Source: Callipepla californica brunnescens
Taxonomy: Eukaryota > Chordata > Aves > Galliformes > Odontophoridae
Length of the DNA stretch: 64,000 bases
Direction: 5' to 3'
Assembly: GCA_023055505.1 (NCBI GenBank)
Contig: JALIRH010000023.1
Coordinates: 8,624,423 to 8,688,422, forward strand
Both the position numbers and the translations under genes were made by a program. The stretch's first letter is position 1. Each line of letters starts with the position of its first letter. Shown one piece after another: positions 1 through 6,919 of the stretch. Under the pieces are notes generated by a model. It ran no database searches. It was not told where the DNA came from and was given only the letters and a program-made list of their open reading frames with translations.

Positions 1-439
1 AAAGTGAAATTCCAAACAGCAGTGCAGTATATTCAGTCAACTTAAAAGTGAAAGAAAATGAAATAGTAATTGAAGTGGCACAAGAATTATCTGGTTGATA
101 CAGTCTATTTGGTCTTCCAAAACACTTTGCAGGATCTCTCTCATCAAAGCCTTTTATGGAAACTAAGCAGCTTTGTCGTAAGGAAGAAAGTCCCAGAATA
201 GGATAGATAAATGCTAGAAAGACAATGAGTGAAGTGTAGGAGGAAGCAGTTATTTCTTCCAATAGAGACAGCCATCTGAGTTCTGCAGACCTCTGAACTG
301 GAATATTTTTAATCTTTCCATAAATTATATGCCAAAGGAGATGAGCAGTGAGGAAAGAAGTTTTATAATAATACTGAGTTATTCAAGGGCAGTGTGTGAA
401 GGAAGATCTTATGATGCAGTGTGACTGGTGGTGAAGCAG
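1..439. other. Left flank, no gene recognised
   Basis: AT-rich sequence with no long open frame, no RNA gene and no repeat that I recognise. It leads into an old LINE fossil that begins near position 440. Confidence 0.4.
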
Positions 440-722
440 CTGGCAATTTAATGTTGATAAATGCAAAGTAATGTGGATGGTGAAAAACTCAAATAGTTTC
501 ACATACAAAAAGATGGCTGTTGTAATTCAATGGTAGTATCTTGGGGTTATGACAGCTAGCTGCATGGAAACTTCAGCATTCATAAGAAACAAAAAGTCAA
601 AACTATTGCTAAGATTTATTAGGAAAGGAGCAAAAGAGAATCATGGCACATAGAAATATGTGGCTGATGTGCAACTTGAATATATCTGAATTTCTGGTCT
701 TTTGTCTCAAAAACAAACAAAC
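440..722 (+). mobile_element. Ancient CR1/L3-like LINE fragment (RT C-terminal part)
   Basis: Frame-by-frame reading gives decayed traces of the C-terminal part of a CR1-superfamily reverse transcriptase. A stretch near 450 reads FNVDKCKVM, where the intact CR1 of this window has [12 protein letters not shown]. Further on, near 590, there is RNKKSKLLLRFIRKGA. Several stop codons interrupt the frame, so this is a long-dead copy, much older than the CR1-type copies elsewhere in the window. It ends in a short A-rich (CAAA)n tract at about 712-730, as the tail of such an element might. It lies about 60 bp from the retroviral insertion site. Assignment is by motif resemblance only, and the limits are approximate. 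Confidence 0.55.
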
Positions 723-779
723 AAACAGAAAAGAAAACACTCCAAAACTGAAAAGTTTAAAGAGAAAGAATGACTAAAT

Positions 780-785
780 GTTTCT
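780..785. repeat. Target-site duplication of the provirus, low-coordinate copy
   Basis: The hexamer GTTTCT directly abuts the outer TG of the LTR at 786. An identical hexamer follows the other LTR at 6914-6919. A perfect 6-bp duplication shows that the whole 786-6913 unit was inserted in one integration event. Six bases is a common length for retroviral integrases. Confidence 0.9.
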
Positions 786-807
786 TGTCACGGTGTTATC
801 CGTGACA
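786..807. repeat. Terminal palindrome of the LTR (3' LTR copy)
   Basis: TGTCACGG at 786-793 and CCGTGACA at 800-807 are exact reverse complements separated by the loop TGTTAT. The same structure is at 6484-6505 in the 5' LTR. There it ends six bases before the primer-binding site, so it would form a hairpin in genomic RNA just upstream of the primer. The base pairing is seen directly. A role in reverse transcription or integration is only inference. Confidence 0.85.
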
Positions 808-924
808 GTAACCCAAGGGGGAACCGAGAAGGGAAAAAGAAAGGGAGAGGGAAAACAAACTGCCGTGGCCGCCTCAGCAGAGCCGCGCGCTCCAGGGGGA
901 GGGGAAACAGAGGGGATTGAGGGT

Positions 925-1042
925 CTGTAAAGAAAAACACAACGGCACGATCTGAGAAGGAACGGTAACTTTACTAAATCTAATAAAAATGAACAATTGA
1001 GAGAGAGAGACAAATTTTCCAAACCAGAAAACTGGGAGCTTA
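925..1042 (-). other. Candidate 118-nt intron inside the LTR (3' LTR copy)
   Basis: On the sense strand, AAA|GTAAGC at 1042 resembles a 5' splice site. A pyrimidine-rich tract ending TTTCTTTACAG at 925 resembles a 3' splice site. The enclosed length is 118 nt. The equivalent pair in the 5' LTR is 6623-6740. Whether it is used depends on where transcription starts. No transcript evidence is available here. Confidence 0.3.
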
Positions 1043-1215
1043 CTTTACACGTGCTGAACTCCTCACGGCAGCCCCGACAGCGCGTCACAAAAAGCGCGGG
1101 CTTCGCGTCTAGTGCGGAGCTCCGCCCCTCCCCTGCTCCCACAGCATTAACTCCTTAACGGCCTGCATGATGTTCTGATGTGGAATACCGGCATCAAAAC
1201 CACTAAACCATAACA

Positions 1216-1226
1216 TTCCACCCCTT
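1216..1226 (-). other. Polypurine tract (plus-strand primer site)
   Basis: On the sense strand, AAGGGGTGGAA runs directly into the outer TG of the 3' LTR. It is purine-only except for one T. This is the expected place and composition for the RNA primer of plus-strand DNA synthesis in a retrovirus. Confidence 0.75.
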
Positions 1227-1335
1227 ATTCCACATCATCACATCATGCTTAACTCATATCTATATAGAACCAAAAACAGTAATAACACAGATTACATACA
1301 AACATATCTACACATATATATATATACACGTGGAA
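1227..1335 (-). other. Short untranslated stretch between pol and the polypurine tract
   Basis: About 110 bp of AT-rich sequence, including a short (AT)n run at about 1314-1326, separate the pol stop codon from the polypurine tract. Nothing env-like fits here. The provirus is therefore env-less by structure, not by later deletion of an obvious remnant. Confidence 0.7.
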
Positions 1336-4300
1336 TCACAGACTGCACTCCCCCAGCATCAAATTCCCTTGTGGTACACACTGGACATCCCCATTTTTAT
1401 CCATTACCCACCAGGTGCACCCAGGTCCCTGTGCAAAAACTGTTCCACGGAGGGGTCTGCCCTTTCCAGAGGCTGGAAGGACCCACACCGCTTTTCCCAA
1501 CATGCTCTTCACATGTACTACAGGGACCTTATCTCCCTCTATGGTCTGTAGGGAGCTGGACTGTGTAGGACCATCTCTGTTGACTGATCCCCTAGTGTTG
1601 ACCAACCAGGTGGCTTCTGACAGGTTTTTCTCCCAATGCTTAAATGTCCCGCCACCCAGTGCTTTCAGTGTGGTTTTTAACAACCCGTTATAGCGCTCGA
1701 TCTTACCAGCAGCTGGTGCATGGTAGGGAATATGATAGACCCATTCAATGCCATGTTCCTTGGCCCAAGTATCCACAAGTGAATTTTTGAAATGAGTCCC
1801 ATTATCGGACTCAATTCTTTCTGGGGTTCCATGTCGCCATAGGATTTGCTTCTCTAAGCCTAAGATGGTGTTACGGGCAGTAGCATGGGGTACTGCATAT
1901 GTTTCAAGCCACCCAGTGGTCGCCTCCACCATGGTGAGCACATAACGCTTACCATTGCGAGATCGCGGCAAGGTGATATAATCAACCTGCCACGCCTCCC
2001 CATATTTATACTTCTGCCATCGCCCTTCCTGCCAGAGAGGTTTCATCCTCTTGGCCTGTTTAATTATGGCACATGTATCACAGTCATGGATCACCTGTGC
2101 GATGGCATCCATAGTTAAGTCCACCCCTCGGTCTCTAGCCCACCTATAGGTTGCGTCCCTTCCTTGATGGCCTGAGGTCTCATGGGCCCACCGAGCTAAG
2201 AATAACTCTCCTTTGTTCTGCCAATCCAAGTCTATTTGAGACACCTCAATTTTGGCAGCTTGATCTACCTGATGGTTATTTTTCTGTTCCTCAGTAGCTC
2301 GATTCTTGGGCACATGAGCATCTACATGACGCACCTTTACACCCAACCTTTTTGTTCGGACAGCAATGTCTTTCCACAGTTCCGCAGCCCAGATAGGTTT
2401 ACCCTTTCTTTGCCAGTTGTTTTGTTCCCACTGCTGCAACCACCCCCATAAAGCGTTTGCCACCATCCAAGAGTCAGTATAGAGATACAGCATTGGCCAC
2501 CTCTCCCGTTCAGCCACATCTAAGGCCAGCTGGACAGCCTTTACCTCTGCAAATTGGCTTGACTCTCCTTCTCCTTCAGTGGCCTCTGCTACTCGTCGTG
2601 TGGGGCTCCACACAGCAGCCTTCCATCTGCGATGTTTCCCAACAATACGACACGATCCGTCAGTGAAGAGGGCATATGTCTTTTCATTTTCTGATAGTTC
2701 ATTATATGGCGGGGCCTCGTTTGCACGTGGTACCTCCTCTGCTGGTGATGTTCCAAATTTCTTGCCTTCAGGCCAGTCCATGATCACCTCTAACATCCCT
2801 GGACGGCTGAGGTTCCCCATCCGAGCTCGCTGTGTAATCAGTGCAATCCACTTACTCCAGGTGGCATCCGTAGCATGATGGGTGGAGGCAACCTTTCCTC
2901 TGAACATCCAGTTTAGCACTGGCAATCGAGGTGCCAGGAGCAGCTGCGTCTCAGTGCCAATTACTTCAGAGGCAGCCCGAACTCCCTCATATGCTGCCAA
3001 GATCTCCTTCTCAGTTGGAGTGTAGCACTCCTCCGAACCCCTGTACACTCTGCTCCAAAATCCCAGGGGTCGGCCTCGGGTCTCCCCAGGGGCTCTTTGC
3101 CACAGACTCCAAGTGGGACCTTTCTCTCCAGCAGCAGTGTATAAGATGTTCTTTACGTCCTGTCCCATCCGTACTGGCCCCAGGGCAACAGCACGGGCTA
3201 TCTCCTGTTTAATCTGCTCAAAGGCCTGCTGCTGTTCAGGACCCCATGCAAAATTATTCTTCTTTCGGGTCACCTGATAGAGGGGGCTTACTATGAGGCT
3301 GTAGTTTGGGACATGCATCCTCCAAAAACCTACTACACCGAGAAAAGACTGTGTCTCCTTTTTGCTAGTGGGTGGTGACATGCTGGTGATTTTGTCAACC
3401 ACATCTCCTGGGATGTGACGACGCCCATCTTGCCATTTTACTCCTAGAAACTGAATTTCTTGGGCAGGTCCCTTCACTTTGTTTCGTTTGATAGCAAAAC
3501 CAGCACTCAGAAGAATTTGGATTATTCGCTCTCCCTTTTTAAAAACTTCTTCTGCTGTATCACCCCACACAACAATGTCATCAATGTACTGGAGGTGCTC
3601 AGGTGCCCCACCCTGTTCCAGTGTGGTCTGAATCAACCCATGGCAAATGGTTGGGCTGTGTTTCCACCCCTGGGGCAAACGGTTCCAAGTGTACTGAATG
3701 CCCCTCCACGTGAAAGCAAACTGTGGTCTGCACTCTGTGGCCAAAGGAATAGAGAAGAACGCATTGGCAATGTCAATGGTAGCGTACCACTTGGCTGCTT
3801 TTGACTCCAGTTCATATTGCAGCTCCAACATATCTGGCACAGCAGCGCTCAGTGGGGGTGTGACTTCATTCAGACCACGGTAATCTACTGTCAGCCTCCA
3901 TTCTCCATTGGATTTACGTACCGGCCATATGGGGCTGTTAAACGGTGAGTGGGTTTTGCTGATCACTCCCTGACCCTCTAACTGACGGATCAAATTATGA
4001 ATGGGGAGCAAGGAATCCCTGTTGGTACGGTATTGCCGTCTGTGTACTGTTTTTGTTGCAATTGGTACCTGCTGCTCTTTTACTTTCAGTACCCCCACAA
4101 CAGACGGATCTTCTGATAGGCCAGGTAAAACAGACAGCTGCTGAATGTTGTCAGCATCTACAGCAGCTATTCCAAAAGCCCATCGGTATCCTTTGGGATC
4201 CTTGAAATGTCCCCTTCTAAGATAATCAATACCGAGTATGCATGGAGCCCCCTGTCCAGTCACTATACGATGTTTCTGCCAGTCTTTACCAGTGAGGCTT

Positions 4301-4521
4301 ATTTCTGCCTCCAACACAGACAATTCCTGAGAGCCCCCAGTCACTCCAGAAATATAAATCAATTCTGTCCCTTTATAACTCGAAGGCATTAGAGTGCACT
4401 GTGCACCAGTGTCCACCAGTGCCTTATATTTTTGTGGCTCTGATGTGCCAGGCCATCGAATCCACACAGTCCAATACACTCTATTATCCCTTTCCCTCCC
4501 CTGGCTGAGGGCAGGGCCCCT
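1336..4521 (-). CDS. pol: Pro-Pol polyprotein (protease, RT, RNase H, integrase), ERV-L-like
   Basis: The frame is open for 1,061 codons after the gag UAG and ends at TGA (1336-1338). It has no ATG near its start and is in the same frame as gag, so it is most simply made as a Gag-Pol fusion by readthrough. Motifs in order: an aspartic protease site ALVDTGA (DTG near residues 37-39), an RT core with LPQGW and YIDD (DNA 3577-3588, near residue 312), an RNase H TDGS (near residue 619) followed by YTDS, an integrase zinc-binding region HETSGH...CDTC, and a catalytic triad in QVDY, SDNG and GKIE. The last two acidic residues are exactly 35 residues apart (D-X35-E). No stop or frameshift is visible. 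The motif wording is that of ERV-L (class III) elements. No dUTPase domain was recognised. Activity is inferred from intact motifs, not shown. Confidence 0.93.
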   Translation of the reverse strand, partial: RGPALSQGRERDNRVYWTVWIRWPGTSEPQKYKALVDTGAQCTLMPSSYKGTELIYISGVTGGSQELSVLEAEISLTGKDWQKHRIVTGQGAPCILGIDYLRRGHFKDPKGYRWAFGIAAVDADNIQQLSVLPGLSEDPSVVGVLKVKEQQVPIATKTVHRRQYRTNRDSLLPIHNLIRQLEGQGVISKTHSPFNSPIWPVRKSNGEWRLTVDYRGLNEVTPPLSAAVPDMLELQYELESKAAKWYATIDIANAFFSIPLATECRPQFAFTWRGIQYTWNRLPQGWKHSPTICHGLIQTTLEQGGAPEHLQYIDDIVVWGDTAEEVFKKGERIIQILLSAGFAIKRNKVKGPAQEIQFLGVKWQDGRRHIPGDVVDKITSMSPPTSKKETQSFLGVVGFWRMHVPNYSLIVSPLYQVTRKKNNFAWGPEQQQAFEQIKQEIARAVALGPVRMGQDVKNILYTAAGEKGPTWSLWQRAPGETRGRPLGFWSRVYRGSEECYTPTEKEILAAYEGVRAASEVIGTETQLLLAPRLPVLNWMFRGKVASTHHATDATWSKWIALITQRARMGNLSRPGMLEVIMDWPEGKKFGTSPAEEVPRANEAPPYNELSENEKTYALFTDGSCRIVGKHRRWKAAVWSPTRRVAEATEGEGESSQFAEVKAVQLALDVAERERWPMLYLYTDSWMVANALWGWLQQWEQNNWQRKGKPIWAAELWKDIAVRTKRLGVKVRHVDAHVPKNRATEEQKNNHQVDQAAKIEVSQIDLDWQNKGELFLARWAHETSGHQGRDATYRWARDRGVDLTMDAIAQVIHDCDTCAIIKQAKRMKPLWQEGRWQKYKYGEAWQVDYITLPRSRNGKRYVLTMVEATTGWLETYAVPHATARNTILGLEKQILWRHGTPERIESDNGTHFKNSLVDTWAKEHGIEWVYHIPYHAPAAGKIERYNGLLKTTLKALGGGTFKHWEKNLSEATWLVNTRGSVNRDGPTQSSSLQTIEGDKVPVVHVKSMLGKAVWVLPASGKGRPLRGTVFAQGPGCTWWVMDKNGDVQCVPQGNLMLGECSL

Positions 4522-4524
4522 CTA
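4522..4524 (-). promoter_or_regulatory. In-frame UAG between gag and pol (suppression site candidate)
   Basis: The sense strand reads CAA TAG AGG GGC, and the frame stays open on both sides. It is the only stop between the gag start and the pol end. A GC-rich stretch follows directly and contains complementary CCCT and AGGG blocks that could pair. Gammaretroviruses join Gag and Pol by readthrough of a single UAG, so the same mode is likely here. The actual suppression signal is not verified. Confidence 0.75.
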
Positions 4525-6468
4525 TTGGTTACCTGTGGTGACCGGAGCAATTTCATTGGTGGCTGATCTCTGCTGTAATTCTCTCACACGTGCTCGTAGT
4601 GCAGGGGTGGGTTTTTTATGCCACTTCTTCATGTCCTCTCCATTTTCTCGTAAGAAGCTCCACATGGACACACGCGACATGAAGTTACTGCTGTCATCTA
4701 CTCGAGCAGAGAGGCGGTTGCCTTTGATGGCTGAGACTTTTATCAGTTTGATCAGTTTCTCCATCAGATTCTTTGGATCATTCCCGTCTTCATCCGGTGT
4801 TTCTGATACTGACACAGGTCCATCCCGGTTCATCAGTAAGGACAATTCCTCCAGTATCATTTTCACTATCTTCTTTATGTCACTGACTTCTCCTGCTACC
4901 GATGATACAGCTGCAATGGAAACGTGTGATGGTGGAAGTTGTTGTTCAAAGTTTTGAAGTGTAGTAACCACTTCATGAAATGGGAGTCTTCTGTTTCGGC
5001 CCTCGAGTATATTGAATGTTGCTACCAGTGTACTTGCGTACCTTTCTGGTGCTGTTTTTGAGAGCTTCCGATATACATCAGCTTTACACCATGCTTTCTC
5101 AGGATCACGGTCCTGGTGTGGATTGTTAGGGACGAAAGTAGGATCGTACAGCATCTCTACTACAGCCATTTCTCTCAAAAATTGGACGCCCTTCTCCACA
5201 GTATTCCACCTTTCCACCTTAGGCTCCAGATCATCTTTGTAAGGAAATCTCTCCTTTACAGCTACTAGTACTCGTTCCCAGAGGGTAGCAACTCCACTCA
5301 GACATCTACTAATCCCTCTGTCGATAGCTGGGTCTCGAGCAATGCTTCCCAGTTGGCGGGCTTCGTTGCCATCTAGGGACACGCTGCTGGCACCGTTGTC
5401 CCAACACCGCAGCAACCAGGTGACAATAGGTTCATCGGAGCGCCGTACAAACTCCTTTCTTGAACCCTGGATTTCAGTCATCTTTAGGGGCCGACGAATA
5501 GTAGTAATGGTGATTTCTTCATTATCACTGTCCTCTCCATGTCTCACACTTTTCTTAGTGGCCTTTCTAGGTGGTGGTGGTGGTGGTGGTGCTGAGGAGG
5601 GCCCCTCACCTGGATCTTCCTCTTCTCTCTCATCTCTGTCGTCTCCACGTTTCTCACCTTCCTTAGTGGCCTTTTTAGGTGGTGGTGGTGGTGGAGTTGG
5701 TGCTGAAGAGGGCCCCTCACCTGGATCTTCCTTTTTTTTCTCTGCTTCTTCTTCTTTCCGTTCTAGCCGAGAGGACACAAGTTTCCATTTCTGGCTTTCC
5801 ACAGGGGCAACCGACACGGATGCCGGTGCTTCCTGTGACTGGTCAGGTTTAACCTCAAGGTTTTCATTTTTGCTTTGAACCTCGGTTTGGAAACCATTTC
5901 TCTCAAGAATATCAATTATAGCTCGATAAGCACAAGCCAAGCCCCAAACAATCCGTTCCTTCTCAGATCTGCCTGAGTCACATGACTCCTGACCTAAACA
6001 CTCACTGAATTTCTCAGGATCCCGCAGGTGCTCAAGATCAAAATCACATTGCACCGGGGGTCCCCACGCTTCTAATTTCTTCCCTAACTTTTCCCACCTT
6101 CCCTGCCATTCAACACTCTCTGGTTCTGAGGAAGGCTTCCTCCACTGGATGTAAAATACCATTGCACAGAGTACATTCAGGAAGACAGATAACACAGTTG
6201 CCAGACTGACACCTTGAAGATAGGTAAAAACCTGAAAAGAGTACCTGGAAACCAATCCAAATGCCGTATAATCTGTCATATTAACCAAGCTGTTTAGGCG
6301 GGAGGGGGGTAACCCCATCAGCACACTAAAGCAGCTGTATGCAGATATGACTCCGGTGCTGAACATGAGGAGCTTAAAAAGACGCCAACATGCTCTAAGG
6401 TACATGAAAACCCTTAGTCCACTTAGCACCAGTTTCACAGGGGAGTACAAATTCTGCATTGCCCGCAT
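4522..6468 (-). CDS. gag: Gag polyprotein with hydrophobic N-terminus and proline-rich repeats
   Basis: This is a 648-codon frame from the first in-frame ATG (6466-6468) to UAG. The open frame also continues upstream through the LTR (to about 6870) but with no ATG there, so the ATG start is preferred. Residues about 33-53 and 84-108 are strongly hydrophobic and look membrane-associating. A charged Lys/Glu region follows. Then comes an imperfect duplication (residues about 247-269 and 284-305), each copy reading DPGEGPSSAP followed by a proline run and KATK. Residues about 320-500 look like a helical capsid-type domain (WLLRCWDNGA, SLDGNEARQLG). A late helical stretch (SDIKKIVKMILEELSLL) precedes the basic C-terminus. 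No CCHC zinc knuckle is present. The Gag assignment follows from its position before pro-pol. Its start codon overlaps the primer-binding site, which is unusual. Confidence 0.87.
   Translation of the reverse strand: MRAMQNLYSPVKLVLSGLRVFMYLRACWRLFKLLMFSTGVISAYSCFSVLMGLPPSRLNSLVNMTDYTAFGLVSRYSFQVFTYLQGVSLATVLSVFLNVLCAMVFYIQWRKPSSEPESVEWQGRWEKLGKKLEAWGPPVQCDFDLEHLRDPEKFSECLGQESCDSGRSEKERIVWGLACAYRAIIDILERNGFQTEVQSKNENLEVKPDQSQEAPASVSVAPVESQKWKLVSSRLERKEEEAEKKKEDPGEGPSSAPTPPPPPPKKATKEGEKRGDDRDEREEEDPGEGPSSAPPPPPPPRKATKKSVRHGEDSDNEEITITTIRRPLKMTEIQGSRKEFVRRSDEPIVTWLLRCWDNGASSVSLDGNEARQLGSIARDPAIDRGISRCLSGVATLWERVLVAVKERFPYKDDLEPKVERWNTVEKGVQFLREMAVVEMLYDPTFVPNNPHQDRDPEKAWCKADVYRKLSKTAPERYASTLVATFNILEGRNRRLPFHEVVTTLQNFEQQLPPSHVSIAAVSSVAGEVSDIKKIVKMILEELSLLMNRDGPVSVSETPDEDGNDPKNLMEKLIKLIKVSAIKGNRLSARVDDSSNFMSRVSMWSFLRENGEDMKKWHKKPTPALRARVRELQQRSATNEIAPVTTGNQ
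5554..5730 (-). repeat. Tandem proline-rich module duplication within gag
   Basis: Two copies of about 66-69 bp (about 5662-5730 and 5554-5619) are offset by about 111 bp. Each encodes a GEGPSSAP motif, six or seven prolines and KATK. On the plus strand each appears as a GGT-triplet run next to a GGGCCCCTC block. The copies differ at several bases. The proline codon runs are a likely place for length variation between copies of the family. Confidence 0.8.
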
Positions 6469-6477
6469 TCTCCACCA
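6460..6477 (-). other. Primer-binding site, complementary to tRNA-Ala
   Basis: On the sense strand the 18 bases TGGTGGAGAATGCGGGCA lie six bases after the end of the 5' LTR. They are, from memory of vertebrate tRNA genes, the exact complement of the 3' end (with CCA) of a tRNA-Ala(AGC) isodecoder ending ...CATTCTCCACCA. The gag ATG lies within this site. The usual primers of ERV-L and alpharetroviruses (Leu, Trp) do not match. Confidence 0.75.
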
Positions 6478-6483
6478 ATAATG

Positions 6484-6505
6484 TGTCACGGTGTTATCCG
6501 TGACA
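6484..6505. repeat. Terminal palindrome of the LTR (5' LTR copy)
   Basis: This copy repeats the 8-bp stem and 6-base loop of 786-807. In the RNA it would lie between U5 and the primer-binding site, with a six-base spacer (CATTAT on the sense strand) before the primer complement. Confidence 0.85.
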
Positions 6506-6622
6506 GTAACCCAAGGGGGAACCGAGAAGGGAAAAAGAAAGGGAGAGGGAAAACAAACTGCCGTGGCCGCCTCAGCAGAGCCGCGCGCTCCAGGGGGAGG
6601 GGAAACAGAGGGGATTGAGGGT

Positions 6623-6740
6623 CTGTAAAGAAAAACACAACGGCACGATCTGAGAAGGAACGGTAACTTTACTAAATCTAATAAAAATGAACAATTGAGA
6701 GAGAGAGACAAATTTTCCAAACCAGAAAACTGGGAGCTTA
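6623..6740 (-). other. Candidate 118-nt intron inside the 5' LTR
   Basis: This has the same donor (AAA|GTAAGC) and acceptor (TTTACAG) as the pair at 925-1042. If transcription starts upstream, in the GC-box region, this segment would lie in the leader. Its length is not a multiple of three, so splicing would change the frame that enters gag from the LTR. Confidence 0.3.
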
Positions 6741-6913
6741 CTTTACACGTGCTGAACTCCTCACGGCAGCCCCGACAGCGCGTCACAAAAAGCGCGGGCT
6801 TCGCGTCTAGTGCGGAGCTCCGCCCCTCCCCTGCTCCCACAGCATTAACTCCTTCACGGCCTGCATGATGTTCTGATGTGGAATACCGGCATCAAAACCA
6901 CTAAACCATAACA

Positions 6914-6919
6914 GTTTCT
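6914..6919. repeat. Target-site duplication of the provirus, high-coordinate copy
   Basis: GTTTCT follows the outer CA of the LTR and matches 780-785 exactly. No mutation has separated the two copies, which agrees with a young insertion. Confidence 0.9.

Larger units (their letters stand above)
786..1215 (-). repeat. 3' LTR of the provirus
   Basis: This 430-bp direct repeat is bounded by TG and CA. It matches 6484-6913 at every position I compared except 1157 (A here, C at 6855). It is GC- and CpG-rich in its middle part (about 860-910 and 1060-1140), unlike the surrounding DNA. On the sense (minus) strand it carries a GC-box-like block near 1120-1130 and a perfect CACGTG E-box at 1047-1052. 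I see no clear TATA box and no AATAAA or ATTAAA signal on the sense strand. The last 22 bases (786-807) form a perfect 8-bp inverted repeat around a 6-base loop. The single substitution at 1157 creates a stop (TAA) in the frame that is open in the 5' LTR. Confidence 0.93.
786..6913 (-). mobile_element. Young, env-less endogenous retrovirus (ERV-L-like pol), structurally complete
   Basis: A 6,128-bp provirus reads on the minus strand in the order 5' LTR (6484-6913), tRNA-Ala primer site (6460-6477), gag, UAG, pro-pol, polypurine tract, 3' LTR (786-1215). It is flanked by GTTTCT duplications. The two LTRs differ at a single base in 430 (A at 1157, C at 6855). Both long reading frames are open, so the insertion must be recent. 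Only 120 bp lie between the end of pol and the 3' LTR, so there is no envelope gene and no room for one. The pol motifs are those of ERV-L-type (class III) elements, which are common in birds. A family-level name cannot be fixed from sequence alone. The chicken Soprano (ENS-1/ERNI) family is one candidate to compare, but this is unproven. Confidence 0.93.
6484..6913 (-). repeat. 5' LTR of the provirus (putative promoter)
   Basis: 430 bp with the sense strand running TGTTATGG...GTGACA, one mismatch to the 3' LTR. On the sense strand it has a GC box (GGGGAGGGGCGGAGC near 6819-6833), an E-box CACGTG at 6745-6750, a splice-donor-like GTAAGC at 6740 and an acceptor-like TTTACAG ending at 6623. I see no TATA box. 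An open frame in phase with gag covers most of the LTR, from about 6870 down to gag, but lacks an ATG. This would be the promoter-bearing copy. Its start site and R region cannot be fixed from sequence alone. Confidence 0.93.

Noticed and set aside
774..1142. A 122-codon minus-strand frame in the 3' LTR identical to the N-terminus of the long gag frame
   Set aside because: It is LTR sequence duplicated from the 5' LTR, has no ATG at its start and runs out into flanking DNA, so it is not a separate gene.
1216..1335. Search for an env gene or remnant in the provirus
   Set aside because: Only 120 bp remain between pol and the LTR, with no coding potential. A pol-to-LTR gap this short excludes env.
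1245..5878. Many plus-strand open frames across gag and pol (for example 4394-4957 and 5342-5878)
   Set aside because: They are antisense shadows of the minus-strand gag and pol frames; the glycine run at 5571-5700 is just the complement of the proline codons.
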